64,000 nucleotides of DNA from Methanomassiliicoccus sp. Its GTDB lineage: Archaea > Thermoplasmatota > Thermoplasmata > Methanomassiliicoccales > Methanomassiliicoccaceae. The DNA lies in the NCBI GenBank assembly GCA_033485155.1, contig JAWQJJ010000004.1, forward strand, positions 124,001-188,000, read 5' to 3'. A program made the position numbers and the translations under genes. Below are positions 55,066 to 63,041 of this stretch, one piece after another. The notes under the pieces were generated by a model that saw only the letters and a list, made by a program, of their open reading frames with translations, made no database searches and had not been told where the DNA came from. Numbering within the stretch: position 1 is the stretch's first letter; every line of letters starts with the position of its first letter.

Positions 55066-55695
55066 ATGAGGATCGGCATAATCGCGTGCGAGACCTTTGA
55101 ACGGGGCCTCGAGGAACTGATCCAGGGCGACGAGGATATCGTATACAAGGAGTATCTGGAGTTCGGCCTGCACGAGTACCCCGAGGATCTCAAGCGAGTG
55201 GTCATCGACAAGGTCAATTCCCTGGAAGGCAAGGTGGACGCCGTGCTGCTGGGCTACGGCATATGTAACTCCCTGAAGGACGTTGTCGCCGAGATGCGGG
55301 TGCCCACGGTCCAGCTGGTGGGCGACGACTGCATCGGCGTGCTGATCACCCCCGAGGAGTACGCCCGCGAGCGCAAGATCTGCGCGGGGACGATGTATCA
55401 CACCCCATACTTCTCCAAGATGGGCCGGGAGTGGTTCGAGCGCAAGCTCAGTGAGCAGATGCCCAACTATCGAGAGGTAGGCCTGGACCTGGACTGGTAC
55501 CTGAGGACGATGTTCGACGGCTATCAGCGGGTGCTGTTCATCGACGATGGGCTGGGGAATATGGAGGAGTTCGAAACCATGTCCCGCCGGTTCGCCGCCG
55601 ACCTCCACCTGAGGTACGAACGGAGATGCGGGACGTTGGAGCTCCTGGCTCAGGGTCTGGCGAGGACCAAGGAGCTGGCCCGGGGCCGGGCGTGA
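55066..55695 (+). CDS. DUF1638 domain-containing protein
   Basis: A 209-residue protein matching DUF1638, a family common in methanogens and anaerobic bacteria. Family features are the N-terminal RIGIIACETFERGLE, a GYGICNSLKD motif near residue 75, and LVGDDCIGVLI with a conserved Cys near 100, then FIDDGLGN. Function is unknown; homologues often lie near corrinoid methyltransferase genes, but none is seen here. ATG 55066 is preceded by GGAAGAGATC; the upstream open frame is not conserved. Divergent from the winged-helix regulator. Confidence 0.8.
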   Translation: MRIGIIACETFERGLEELIQGDEDIVYKEYLEFGLHEYPEDLKRVVIDKVNSLEGKVDAVLLGYGICNSLKDVVAEMRVPTVQLVGDDCIGVLITPEEYARERKICAGTMYHTPYFSKMGREWFERKLSEQMPNYREVGLDLDWYLRTMFDGYQRVLFIDDGLGNMEEFETMSRRFAADLHLRYERRCGTLELLAQGLARTKELARGRA

Positions 55696-55717
55696 TCACA
55701 GGCTGTGGCGGGGGCGA

Positions 55718-56578
55718 CTACACCAGGGTCCTCATCATCGTCCGGTCCCTGACCCCCGGCTCTCCCTCCATCACGAACTTCTCCAGTTCATCATTCAGCC
55801 GGTCCCGTTCCTCATAGCAGAACGCATGCCCCCCGACATCGAACTTGACGAGCTTCGAGCCTTTGATCAGGCGGTTCTGGGCCTGTGCCAGGGCGAAGGG
55901 AACGATGTGGTCGTTGACTCCGTGGAAGATCCGGGTGGGAAGGTCGATGTGCCCCATCTCCTGCCTGAGATCGCGATCCCTCAGCTCCTCGAACCCCCTG
56001 ATGGTGGATCGGGGCGGCGCCTCCAGCCCCATCTGGTCGTACCACCGGTGCAGCTCCGGGCTGGCATCTGTGGAGAAGAAGTTCTTCCCGAAGTCGCTCT
56101 TGCCCTTGGCGATGTCCGCGTGCTCGCCGTCCAGGATCGTCGTGATCGCCTCCGCCGGCACTCCCTCAGGGAAGTCTTGGCTAGCCTGTAGCCGGGGAAC
56201 GGCCGCCGCCAGCAGGGCGAGCTTCGACACCCGGGGGTCCTTCGACGTTGCCACATAGTGAGCGGCGATGGCCCCGCCCATGGAGAAGCCCGCCAGGGTG
56301 ACGTTGTTCAGTCCGAGGATAGAGATGACGCGGCCCACATCGCTGGCCCAGACATCGTAGTCAAGGCCCTCCCAGGTCTTGGTCGAAAGGCCAAACCCTC
56401 GCAGGTCCAGGGCGATCACCCGGATCCCCCTGGCGGGCAGTTCCAGCGATTGCGCGTCAAACATCCTGAGGTTCAGCGGCCAGCCATGGATGAAAACGAT
56501 CGGCCGGCCCTCTCCCCAGTCCTGAACGTGGATCTCCACGCCCGGCTCCACCTCGATGTAACCCGTTCCGTTGGCCAT
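55718..56578 (-). CDS. Alpha/beta hydrolase
   Basis: A 286-residue alpha/beta hydrolase resembling non-haem haloperoxidases and esterases. The oxyanion HGW is in IVFIHGWPLN, the nucleophile Ser in LAGFSMGGAIA (near residue 98), the acid in GVNDHIVP, and the catalytic His in VGGHAF. Lid sequence is in the middle (residues 130 to 200). No secretion signal. It is a single gene with a TATA-like element within the 109 bp between it and the GNAT gene. Substrate unknown. Confidence 0.88.
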   Translation of the reverse strand: MANGTGYIEVEPGVEIHVQDWGEGRPIVFIHGWPLNLRMFDAQSLELPARGIRVIALDLRGFGLSTKTWEGLDYDVWASDVGRVISILGLNNVTLAGFSMGGAIAAHYVATSKDPRVSKLALLAAAVPRLQASQDFPEGVPAEAITTILDGEHADIAKGKSDFGKNFFSTDASPELHRWYDQMGLEAPPRSTIRGFEELRDRDLRQEMGHIDLPTRIFHGVNDHIVPFALAQAQNRLIKGSKLVKFDVGGHAFCYEERDRLNDELEKFVMEGEPGVRDRTMMRTLV

Positions 56579-56687
56579 GTTGATCGTAATCAGGTGCCGA
56601 CCGGTGGTTTAAAAGGGTTGTCCGTTCACTACTTATTATACTGAAGGAAAGGCGTTTTTTCATCATTCTGAGGGCCGATGCTGGCCA

Positions 56688-57221
56688 TCATCCCGTCCCG
56701 CTGGAAGGGCGCTGGTCTTCGCCCTTATTGCGTCCATCGCCCGTGCTGGCCCGCCTGACCATGTAGTGGGCGTCGATCCCCGCCGCGTACTGGAGATCCC
56801 TCTGCACCAGGAATCCGTGCCTTTCCCAGAACGGCCGGGACCGCTGCACCGCTACCAGCGCGCATGCCCCCAGGTCCTGCTCCTGAGCGATGGCTAGGGC
56901 CTCCCGAACCAGGCGGTCCCCCCATCCCTTGCCGCGGTGGTCGGCGTACACCGCTAGATCGTGGACATAAAGACAGTCGGGGCGCTCGGGCAGCACCATG
57001 TTCCGGGCGTCCAGCGGCGCCACCTCGCCGAGGGCCCAGGGGTGGCAGAATAGGTATGCTGCCAGCACATCATCGTCGAAACCCCCCAACGCCCCTCGTC
57101 CCCATAGCTTGATCTTCCGGTCAAAGGATGCCGATGACTCAAGCAAGACCTCAGGATAGGCGGAGCGCTGCACCGCGAGCACCTCGGGCAGGTCGGAAGG
57201 GACGAGAGGACGTATTGGCAT
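56688..57221 (-). CDS. GNAT family N-acetyltransferase
   Basis: A 177-residue acetyltransferase with the acetyl-CoA binding motif in VYADHRGKGWGDRLVREALA near residue 95, preceded by the strand CLYVHDLAVYA and followed by FWERHGFLVQRDLQY. N-terminal IRPLVPSDLPEVLAVQ is the usual first strand and helix. The last 20 residues are low-complexity. The acceptor could be a small molecule or a protein. Confidence 0.87.
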   Translation of the reverse strand: MPIRPLVPSDLPEVLAVQRSAYPEVLLESSASFDRKIKLWGRGALGGFDDDVLAAYLFCHPWALGEVAPLDARNMVLPERPDCLYVHDLAVYADHRGKGWGDRLVREALAIAQEQDLGACALVAVQRSRPFWERHGFLVQRDLQYAAGIDAHYMVRRASTGDGRNKGEDQRPSSGTG

Positions 57222-57260
57222 CGACTCGCCCCACCGCGCGGACAGCCATAAACCTGCCGC

Positions 57261-58232
57261 TCACCTCCTGACCGTGGTCTCTCTCACCGACCCCAGCCAT
57301 TGCGGGTTCTTCACCGTGCTGTCGTGCCGATCGCCGGTCTTGTAGGTCTCGAGCGAACCCCCCGCGGCCACGCGGGCGGTGCGGGCGCGAAGGCCGTCCA
57401 GCTCCTCCTCGTCGAACTGCCGGAACGTGCGTCCGGCGGCGATCGCCTGCTTCAGAATGTCCACGGAGTCGCAGCCGGTGATCACCACGCTCGTAGGCAA
57501 GCTCATGGCGTAGTGTATACACTCGGTCGGAGAGACGTCACCGCTCTCCAGGACCATTCCGGCGCCCAGTGGCTTCATGCCCAGGACCCCCATCCCCTTC
57601 TCCACCGCCCGGGGCAGGACCTGTCGTTCGAAGCTGTCGAAGTGCGCGTCGAGCAGGTTGAGCGGCATCTGCAGAGTATCGAACCGGAACCCCAGGTCGT
57701 CCGCCAGGTCCAGCATATGGTTGTGCATGTCTGGGCTCTTGTGTCCGGTGAAGCCGATGAAGCGGACCAGGCCGTCGTCACGAGCCTCCAGTGCCGCCTC
57801 CAACGCGCCTCCGGCAGCGAGCACGCGGTCAGGGTCGTCGTGGCGGATGATCTCGTGGAACTGCAAGAGGTCTACGATGTCGGTGCGCAGTCGATCCATG
57901 GACTCGTCGAGTTGCCGTCTTGCGGTCCGTCGGTCGCGGCCGTCGATCTTGGTCATGAGGAAGGCCCGGTCCCGGTAGCCGTCCTCGAGAGCCACGCCCA
58001 TTCGCCTCTCGCTCTCCCCCTGGTTGTAGTCCCAGCTGTTGTCCAGGAAGTCGATGCCGCTGTCGATGGCGGTGCGGATGATGCGCACGCTCTCCTTCTC
58101 CGGCAGATCGGGAATGCCGATGTGGTAACCTCCCAGGCCGATGGCCGAGACCTCGACGCCCGTGCGGCCGAGGGGGCGACGGGGGACGGTGCCTTGCCCC
58201 TCGACCTCATCCTGATCTCTTGGTCCCTTCAT
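57261..58232 (-). CDS. Aldo/keto reductase
   Basis: A 323-residue NADPH-dependent oxidoreductase TIM barrel. The catalytic tetrad is visible: Asp in GIDFLDNSWDYNQGES (with Tyr in WDY), Lys in FLMTKIDGR, and His in DLLQFHEI. GLGGYHIG at the start and GMKPLGAGMV are family stretches. No C-terminal ferredoxin domain, unlike some archaeal members. Upstream sequence contains tRNA-Pro in the same orientation. Substrate unknown. Confidence 0.9.
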   Translation of the reverse strand: MKGPRDQDEVEGQGTVPRRPLGRTGVEVSAIGLGGYHIGIPDLPEKESVRIIRTAIDSGIDFLDNSWDYNQGESERRMGVALEDGYRDRAFLMTKIDGRDRRTARRQLDESMDRLRTDIVDLLQFHEIIRHDDPDRVLAAGGALEAALEARDDGLVRFIGFTGHKSPDMHNHMLDLADDLGFRFDTLQMPLNLLDAHFDSFERQVLPRAVEKGMGVLGMKPLGAGMVLESGDVSPTECIHYAMSLPTSVVITGCDSVDILKQAIAAGRTFRQFDEEELDGLRARTARVAAGGSLETYKTGDRHDSTVKNPQWLGSVRETTVRR

Positions 58233-58379
58233 GCCTGATGCCTATCTCTGGTGGAAAGAGAAGTAACTTCTCCTGGGGAGCGAGGAGAGCTCGCGGAGCG
58301 GCGGGACGCGGGGGCCCGGACGGGTCCGCAGATCAATGTGGTGACACAAAGAACAGATCAAGCCAGAATTGGAAAATGG

Positions 58380-58452
58380 TGGGGCCGTCCGGATTTGAAC
58401 CGGAGACCCATGGTCCCGAACCATGGAGTTTACCAAGCTAGCCCACGGCCCC
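58380..58452 (-). tRNA. tRNA-Pro (CGG)
   Basis: 73 nt on the minus strand. The acceptor stem GGGGCCG pairs with CGGCCCC (7 bp), with A73 as discriminator. The anticodon stem is CATGG/CCATG with loop TTCGGGA, giving anticodon CGG and G37, as in tRNA-Pro. The T arm is TCCGG-TTCAAAT-CCGGA. The D stem is weak (G-U, G-C, one C-A mismatch, U-A). No intron, and CCA is not encoded. Confidence 0.93.
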
Positions 58453-58639
58453 GTAGGTTGGTTGGGCTAATATGGACTAATATTATAAGGCTATCGCATG
58501 GCTGGCAAAAAGATGAGATTGTGAGAAATGCTTTTACGGCATATACATTCAACTCGTCACGTCCAGAGATAAAGAACGTCAATCGCCTGCAATATGTCCG
58601 ATCACGCTTCCTCGCTGTCACCTGCCCGATTCCTGGCCA

Positions 58640-58790
58640 CCGTGTCGCGAGGTCGAACGCCTCATCGCACGCATCACTCTGTCCTGAGGAGCGCGGCCTT
58701 CTGCTCCTCGGTCAGAATGAGCTTCAGTCTCAGCGTCCGATACACATCCCCATCGCTCCATCGTGACATAGTCTCATCACCTGTTTCCAT
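58640..58790 (-). pseudogene. Decayed TnpB (IS605/IS607 OrfB) N-terminal fragment
   Basis: The 410-bp gap between tRNA-Pro and the next gene holds no intact gene. From ATG 58790 the minus strand encodes 38 residues ending LRLKLILTEEQKAALLRTE and a stop at 58674. In the adjacent frame the sequence continues SDACDEAFDLAT (58678 to 58643). Together these match the start of TnpB-type nucleases (LKLKL.PT.EQ...L..T ... acN.AF..A), joined by a frameshift. The rest of the gene, tnpA and element ends are not visible. 58453-58640 and 58791-58862 hold nothing else I recognise. Confidence 0.5.
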
Positions 58791-58862
58791 CGTGGTTGGT
58801 GACGCATCCTCTGCAACGATGGGACAAGTGCATATATCTGACAATTTAATCCCCCTCCGTCC

Positions 58863-59402
58863 ATGAAACGGTGGCGGGTGGTGGGAATCATAGCTATGCT
58901 CCTGGCGGTCTCGGCCGTCGGGTGGTATGTGCAGAAGGCGGTCCAGGATCGTTCATATTCTGGTAACTGGGGCACCTCGGCCGGGCAGGGGTTCGACGTT
59001 TACAACATCCCCCTCGACCTGGACAAGGGCAACTATGTGAAGTTCGAGGTCTCCTCGACCGACGGCCGGACCCTCGATGTATATCTCACCGACCTCGACG
59101 GCCTGCGGGCGGCGAGGAGCGATCAGCCGTTCGATTTCCAGTCCGAGTACTCGGCGATGAACACCACGCACGTCGTCAGGGAGTTCCGGATCTCACATAA
59201 CAGTCAGGTGGTAGTGATGAGCCACGATGCCGGGGAAACCGTCAAATTGACCTCATCGACAGAGCAATCGCCTTACCCTCTGGGCCTTATGCCGGTGCTT
59301 CAGATCACCGGCATTGTCTGCCTGGTCGCCAACATCGGCCTGTTCGTTCTGCTGCTCTCCTCGTGGACGTCGTACCACCGGGAGCGTGCCGGACGGCAGT
59401 AG
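58863..59402 (+). CDS. Membrane protein with two terminal helices, function unknown
   Basis: A 179-residue protein with one membrane helix at each end (WRVVGIIAMLLAVSAVGWYV near the N-terminus and LQITGIVCLVANIGLFVLLL near the C-terminus). The beta-rich domain of about 110 residues between them is probably external (KGNYVKFEVSSTDGRTLDVY). CAATTTAAT at about 58840-58848 gives a likely leaderless or short-leader transcript. Not recognised. Confidence 0.65.
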   Translation: MKRWRVVGIIAMLLAVSAVGWYVQKAVQDRSYSGNWGTSAGQGFDVYNIPLDLDKGNYVKFEVSSTDGRTLDVYLTDLDGLRAARSDQPFDFQSEYSAMNTTHVVREFRISHNSQVVVMSHDAGETVKLTSSTEQSPYPLGLMPVLQITGIVCLVANIGLFVLLLSSWTSYHRERAGRQ

Positions 59403-59417
59403 GTCGGTCACCGACCT
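59401..59417 (+). other. Perfect hairpin overlapping the stop of the membrane protein gene
   Basis: AGGTCGG / CCGACCT with a 3-nt loop (TCA), starting in the TAG stop codon. A second perfect hairpin (GCCGCCC / GGGCGGC, loop TCAT) lies at 59499-59516. Neither has a T tract after it. They may be processing or termination structures; function is not shown. Confidence 0.35.
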
Positions 59418-59593
59418 CATGGGCGATGAGGCGACCGTGCGTCCGGCCGAACGGCAGAGAACGCTCAAACCGATCCTCGCGCCCCCGCTCCCCTGCCCGC
59501 CGCCCTCATGGGCGGCGTGGATGATCGCGTTCTCGGCTCGGTAGCGAAACCTTCACGACGATTGTCGGACCCAGCTTTCTCTTTTTCAAATAT

Positions 59594-59614
59594 TGTCGTA
59601 TAGTCCCTACGACA
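59594..59614. promoter_or_regulatory. Perfect inverted repeat, putative operator of the mevalonate operon
   Basis: TGTCGTA (59594-59600) and TACGACA (59608-59614) are perfect 7-bp arms with a 7-nt spacer. The repeat ends 1 bp before the TATA box of the HTH-regulator operon, where it would cover the BRE. The first gene of the operon encodes a helix-turn-helix protein, so autoregulation is likely. Confidence 0.55.
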
Positions 59615-59615
59615 G

Positions 59616-59624
59616 ATATAAATA
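59616..59624 (+). promoter_or_regulatory. TATA box of the HTH / mevalonate operon
   Basis: ATATAAATA lies with its centre about 28 bp before ATG 59648, as expected for a leaderless transcript. It decides the regulator start, since ATG 59624 overlaps the TATA box itself. Confidence 0.7.
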
Positions 59625-59647
59625 TGCAGCCAGCTGGTGCCGGTGCG

Positions 59648-60331
59648 ATGAGGGAGCAGCTGCGCGAAAAGATCGCCGGGGAGATCACCCTCTCCGCCGA
59701 CGCGGGCAAGACTATTCGGAAGTGGAGGGAGGAGTTCGGTATCTCCCAGCAGGAGCTGGCACGGCACCTTGACATCTCTCCGTCGGTCATCAGCGACTAC
59801 GAGTCCGGACGGCGACGCTCTCCGGGCATCGCGATCATCCGCCGAATGGTGGACGGCCTGATCGACCTGGACGAGGCGTCCGGCTCCAATGTCCTGAAGA
59901 GGTATGACCTGGGGGAGAAGCATGACTGCATCATCAGCATCAACGAGTTCCGCACCAGCATCTCGGCGCAGGACCTCATGGACCTCATCGAGGCGGAGCC
60001 CCTGAACCAGGGGATATCCCTCGACCGGCACATCCATGGCTACACGGTCATCGATTCCATCAAGGCCATCACCTCGTTGTCATCGTTCGATTACCTCAAG
60101 ATCTACGGATGGTCGTCGGAACGCGCCCTCATCTTTTCTGGCGTCAAGTTCGGCCGCTCTCCCATGATCGCCATCCGGGCCCATCCGCTCAAGCCGAGCA
60201 TCGTCGGCTACCACCGCCCGGAGCACGTGGACCAGCTGGCCATCAAACTGGCGACGCTGGAGAACATCCCGCTTATCAAGATCGACATGCCGATCGCCAC
60301 CATGGTCGAACGGCTGAAGAAGCTCACCTAG
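59648..60331 (+). CDS. HTH (XRE-type) transcriptional regulator of the mevalonate operon
   Basis: A 227-residue regulator. Residues about 20 to 75 form a Cro/CI-type helix-turn-helix ([36 protein letters not shown]). The C-terminal 140 residues are an effector-type domain found in the archaeal COG1709 group ([46 protein letters not shown]). It is immediately upstream of HMG-CoA synthase (10 bp), and homologues are commonly linked to these genes in archaea. A perfect inverted repeat sits at its promoter. ATG 59648 is chosen from the TATA position. Confidence 0.85.
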   Translation: MREQLREKIAGEITLSADAGKTIRKWREEFGISQQELARHLDISPSVISDYESGRRRSPGIAIIRRMVDGLIDLDEASGSNVLKRYDLGEKHDCIISINEFRTSISAQDLMDLIEAEPLNQGISLDRHIHGYTVIDSIKAITSLSSFDYLKIYGWSSERALIFSGVKFGRSPMIAIRAHPLKPSIVGYHRPEHVDQLAIKLATLENIPLIKIDMPIATMVERLKKLT

Positions 60332-60341
60332 GAGGAACAGA

Positions 60342-61400
60342 ATGGATGTAGGTATAGTCAGCTATGGGGCCTACCTGCCCCGGTACAGGATAGCGCCACA
60401 GGAAATAGGCCGGGTATGGGGAACCGACGGGGAGGCCATGAGCCGCAACCTCCTGATCTTCTCCAAGTCCGTCCCCTCGCCGGACGAGGATGTCATAACC
60501 ATCGCCATCGAGGCGGCCAGGAACATGATGCGCCGCTGCGATGTGAGCGCCAAGGACATAGGCGCGATCTACGTCGGCTCGGAGTCGCATCCCTATGCGG
60601 TCAAGCCCACCGGCACGGTGGTGGCTGAGGCCATCGAGGCGTCGCCCAACCTCACCGTCGCCGATTATGAATTCGCCTGCAAGGCCGGGACCGCGGCCAT
60701 CCAGACGTGCATGGGACTGGTCGGTTCGGGCATGGTCCGTTATGGCGTGGCCATAGGCGCGGACACCTCCCAAGGCGCCCCGGGGGACGCGCTGGAGTAC
60801 TCCGCGTCCGCCGGCGGGGCGGCATACCTGATCGGCGCCGAGAAGGTCGTGGCCCGCATCAACCGCACCTGCTCCTTCACCACCGATACTCCGGACTTCT
60901 GGAGGCGTGAAGGCCAGTGCTACCCGTCGCACGGCGGCCGGTTCACCGGCGAGCCGGCGTACTTCAAGCATGTGATGGCCGCTGCCAAGAACCTGCTGGA
61001 CGCCATGGGGACGAAGCCCGCCGACTACCAGCATGCCATCTTCCACCAGCCCAATGGCAAGTTCCCGGTGCGGGTGGCCAAGCAGCTGGGTTTCTCCGAA
61101 AAGCAGATCGAGACTGGGCTGCTGACGCCGTTCATCGGCAACACCTACTCCGGCGCGGTGCCCCTGGGGCTGGCGTCTGTACTTGACGTTGCCAAACCGG
61201 GCGACCGCATCTTCGCCGTGGCCTACGGCTCGGGCGCGGGGTCAGACGCCTTTGACATCACGGTGACGGACGAGATATTGAACTTGAGACGGAGCGCCGC
61301 CCCGTCGGTCAAGGACCTGGTCGAGAAGAAGAAGTTCCTCGACTACGCGACCTACGCCAAATATCGCGGCAAGATCAGGATGAAGGGGGGAGCGGAATGA
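60342..61400 (+). CDS. Hydroxymethylglutaryl-CoA synthase, archaeal type
   Basis: Joins acetyl-CoA and acetoacetyl-CoA to HMG-CoA for isoprenoid lipids. In 352 residues the active-site residues are present: the nucleophile Cys113 in [10 protein letters not shown] and His235 in FHQPNGKFP, along with [34 protein letters not shown] precedes the ATG. It overlaps the thiolase-family gene by 4 bp, the archaeal arrangement in which both enzymes form a complex bridged by the DUF35 protein encoded third. Confidence 0.95.
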   Translation: MDVGIVSYGAYLPRYRIAPQEIGRVWGTDGEAMSRNLLIFSKSVPSPDEDVITIAIEAARNMMRRCDVSAKDIGAIYVGSESHPYAVKPTGTVVAEAIEASPNLTVADYEFACKAGTAAIQTCMGLVGSGMVRYGVAIGADTSQGAPGDALEYSASAGGAAYLIGAEKVVARINRTCSFTTDTPDFWRREGQCYPSHGGRFTGEPAYFKHVMAAAKNLLDAMGTKPADYQHAIFHQPNGKFPVRVAKQLGFSEKQIETGLLTPFIGNTYSGAVPLGLASVLDVAKPGDRIFAVAYGSGAGSDAFDITVTDEILNLRRSAAPSVKDLVEKKKFLDYATYAKYRGKIRMKGGAE

Positions 61401-62566
61401 GAGAGGTCGCCATCATCGGCATAGGGGACACCAAGTTCGGCGAACTGTGGGACATGTCGTTCCGCGAGATCGGTATCCAGGCCGGGCTGGCCGCGGTCGC
61501 CGACGCCAACCTGACGGGTGAGGAGATCGATGCGCTGTACGTCGGCAACATGTCCGCCGGGAAGTACATCGAGCAGGAGCACATCGGGGCGCTCATCGCC
61601 GACTACTCCGGTATGGCCAGGGACCACATCCCCGCCACTCGGGTGGAGGCCGCCGGAGCTTCCGGAGGATTGGCCTTCCGGCAGGGATATATGGCTGTGG
61701 CCTCGGGCATCCACGACATCGTCGTGGTCGGCGGGGCGGAGAAGATGACCGACGTCGGCGACGTTCTGTCGACCGAGATCCAGGCGACGGCGGCGGACCA
61801 GCAGTGGGAGACCACCTTCGGTGCGACCTTCCCGGCGCTCCACGCCCTGATCGCTCGGAGGCACATGTTCGAGTACGGGACCACCAGGGAGCAGCTGGGC
61901 GCGGTGGCGGTGAAGAACCACAAGCACGGTTCCCTGAACCCCAAGGCCCAGTTCCAGAAGGAGATCAAGCTGGACACAGTGATCAAGTCCGCCCCGGTGG
62001 CCGAGCCGCTGGGGATGTTCGACTGCGCCCCCATGTCCGACGGCGCGGCGGCGGTCGTGCTGTGCCCGCTGGAAAAGGCCAAGAAGTATACCGACACTCC
62101 GGTGAAGATCCTGGGCTCCGGCCAGGCCTCAGACACCCTGGCCCTTGCCCACCGGGAGAGCATAACCCGCTTCGACGCCACCACCCTGGCCGCCAGGCGG
62201 GCGTTCAAGCAGGCTGGGATAACGGCCAACGACGTGCAAATGGCCGAGGTGCATGACAACTTCACCATCTCCGAGATCCTGGCCATCGAGGACCTGGGGT
62301 TCTTTCCCAAGGGTGCCGGGGGAAAGGCGACCGAGGACGGACAGACTGCCCTGGGCGCCAAGCTGGCGGTCAACACCTCCGGCGGGCTGAAGGCGCGCGG
62401 CGACCCCATGGGGGCCACCGGCATCGCCCAGGTTGTCGAGCTCGTCACCCAGCTACGGGGCGAGGCGGGCAAGCGGCAGGTGGCCAACGCCACGGCAGGC
62501 CTGGCGCACAACGTCGGCGGTACCGGTGCCACCGCGGTCGTCAACGTCCTGGGGAGGGTGAACTAA
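61397..62566 (+). CDS. Thiolase family protein, catalytic Cys and His replaced
   Basis: A 389-residue archaeal thiolase homologue in the usual place for acetoacetyl-CoA thiolase. Family stretches are clear: [66 protein letters not shown], and [14 protein letters not shown]. However, the nucleophile position, normally VEAACASG, reads VEAAGASG (Gly87, codon GGA at 61655). The active-site CGHP, normally in GGLKACGHPLGATG, reads [14 protein letters not shown] (Arg334, Asp336), and HDCF reads HDNF. By family knowledge such a protein should not form the acetyl-enzyme. It may be a structural member of the complex, or have another activity. Confidence 0.9.
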   Translation: MREVAIIGIGDTKFGELWDMSFREIGIQAGLAAVADANLTGEEIDALYVGNMSAGKYIEQEHIGALIADYSGMARDHIPATRVEAAGASGGLAFRQGYMAVASGIHDIVVVGGAEKMTDVGDVLSTEIQATAADQQWETTFGATFPALHALIARRHMFEYGTTREQLGAVAVKNHKHGSLNPKAQFQKEIKLDTVIKSAPVAEPLGMFDCAPMSDGAAAVVLCPLEKAKKYTDTPVKILGSGQASDTLALAHRESITRFDATTLAARRAFKQAGITANDVQMAEVHDNFTISEILAIEDLGFFPKGAGGKATEDGQTALGAKLAVNTSGGLKARGDPMGATGIAQVVELVTQLRGEAGKRQVANATAGLAHNVGGTGATAVVNVLGRVN

Positions 62567-62980
62567 ATGGCGGTTGCAAGGTTCTGGAGAGAGAACGAGC
62601 CGAGGTACAACCTTACCGGAGCGAAGTGCGGCAATTGCGGCCGTCTGTACTTCCCGCCGAGGACGGTGTGCCCCATCTGCCACCGTAAGAGCATAGGGAA
62701 GATGGAGCCGTTCAAGTTGAAGGGCACCGGAGAGGTCATGAGCTTCTCGGTGGTCCACGACGCCCCGTCGCAGTTCGAGCTGCAGAAGCCGTACGTCATC
62801 GCCATCATCCAGATGGACGAAGGCATCCGGGTCACCGGCCAGGTCATCGACTGCGACCCAGCCGAGGTGGTCATCGGCATGAAGGTCCAGGCCGTGATAC
62901 GGAAGCTCGGAGAGGAGGGACCATCGGGGATCATCCACTACGGCTACAAGTTCATGCCCGTGGTCGCCCCCGCCCCGTGA
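62567..62980 (+). CDS. DUF35 OB-fold / zinc-ribbon protein of the mevalonate complex
   Basis: A 137-residue protein with an N-terminal zinc ribbon (Cys21/24 in CGNC and Cys35/38 in CPIC) and a C-terminal OB-fold (GEVMSFSVVHDAP, PYVIAIIQMDEGIRVTGQVIDC). In Methanothermococcus the homologue bridges thiolase and HMG-CoA synthase and helps pass acetoacetyl-CoA. Its ATG directly follows the thiolase stop. The zinc ligands and OB core look intact. Confidence 0.93.
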   Translation: MAVARFWRENEPRYNLTGAKCGNCGRLYFPPRTVCPICHRKSIGKMEPFKLKGTGEVMSFSVVHDAPSQFELQKPYVIAIIQMDEGIRVTGQVIDCDPAEVVIGMKVQAVIRKLGEEGPSGIIHYGYKFMPVVAPAP

Positions 62981-62998
62981 AAACCCTTTACATCTTCC

Positions 62999-63004
62999 TT
63001 TTTT
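62999..63004 (+). terminator. Oligo-T terminator after the mevalonate operon
   Basis: A run of six T on the plus strand 19 bp after the DUF35 stop, following a C/T-rich stretch. Archaeal polymerase terminates at such tracts without a hairpin. It separates the operon from the convergent gene. Confidence 0.5.
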
Positions 63005-63041
63005 AATGAGCAGGGCCGCCTTCGTACGTTGGCTACACTTT

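Noticed and set aside
58251-58766. 171-codon plus-strand ORF spanning tRNA-Pro
   Set aside because: It reads antisense through the tRNA and the TnpB remnant and has no conserved sequence.
59401-59516. Two GC-rich hairpins as intrinsic terminators
   Set aside because: Neither is followed by a T tract, and archaeal termination relies on oligo-T; I list them only as structures of unknown role.
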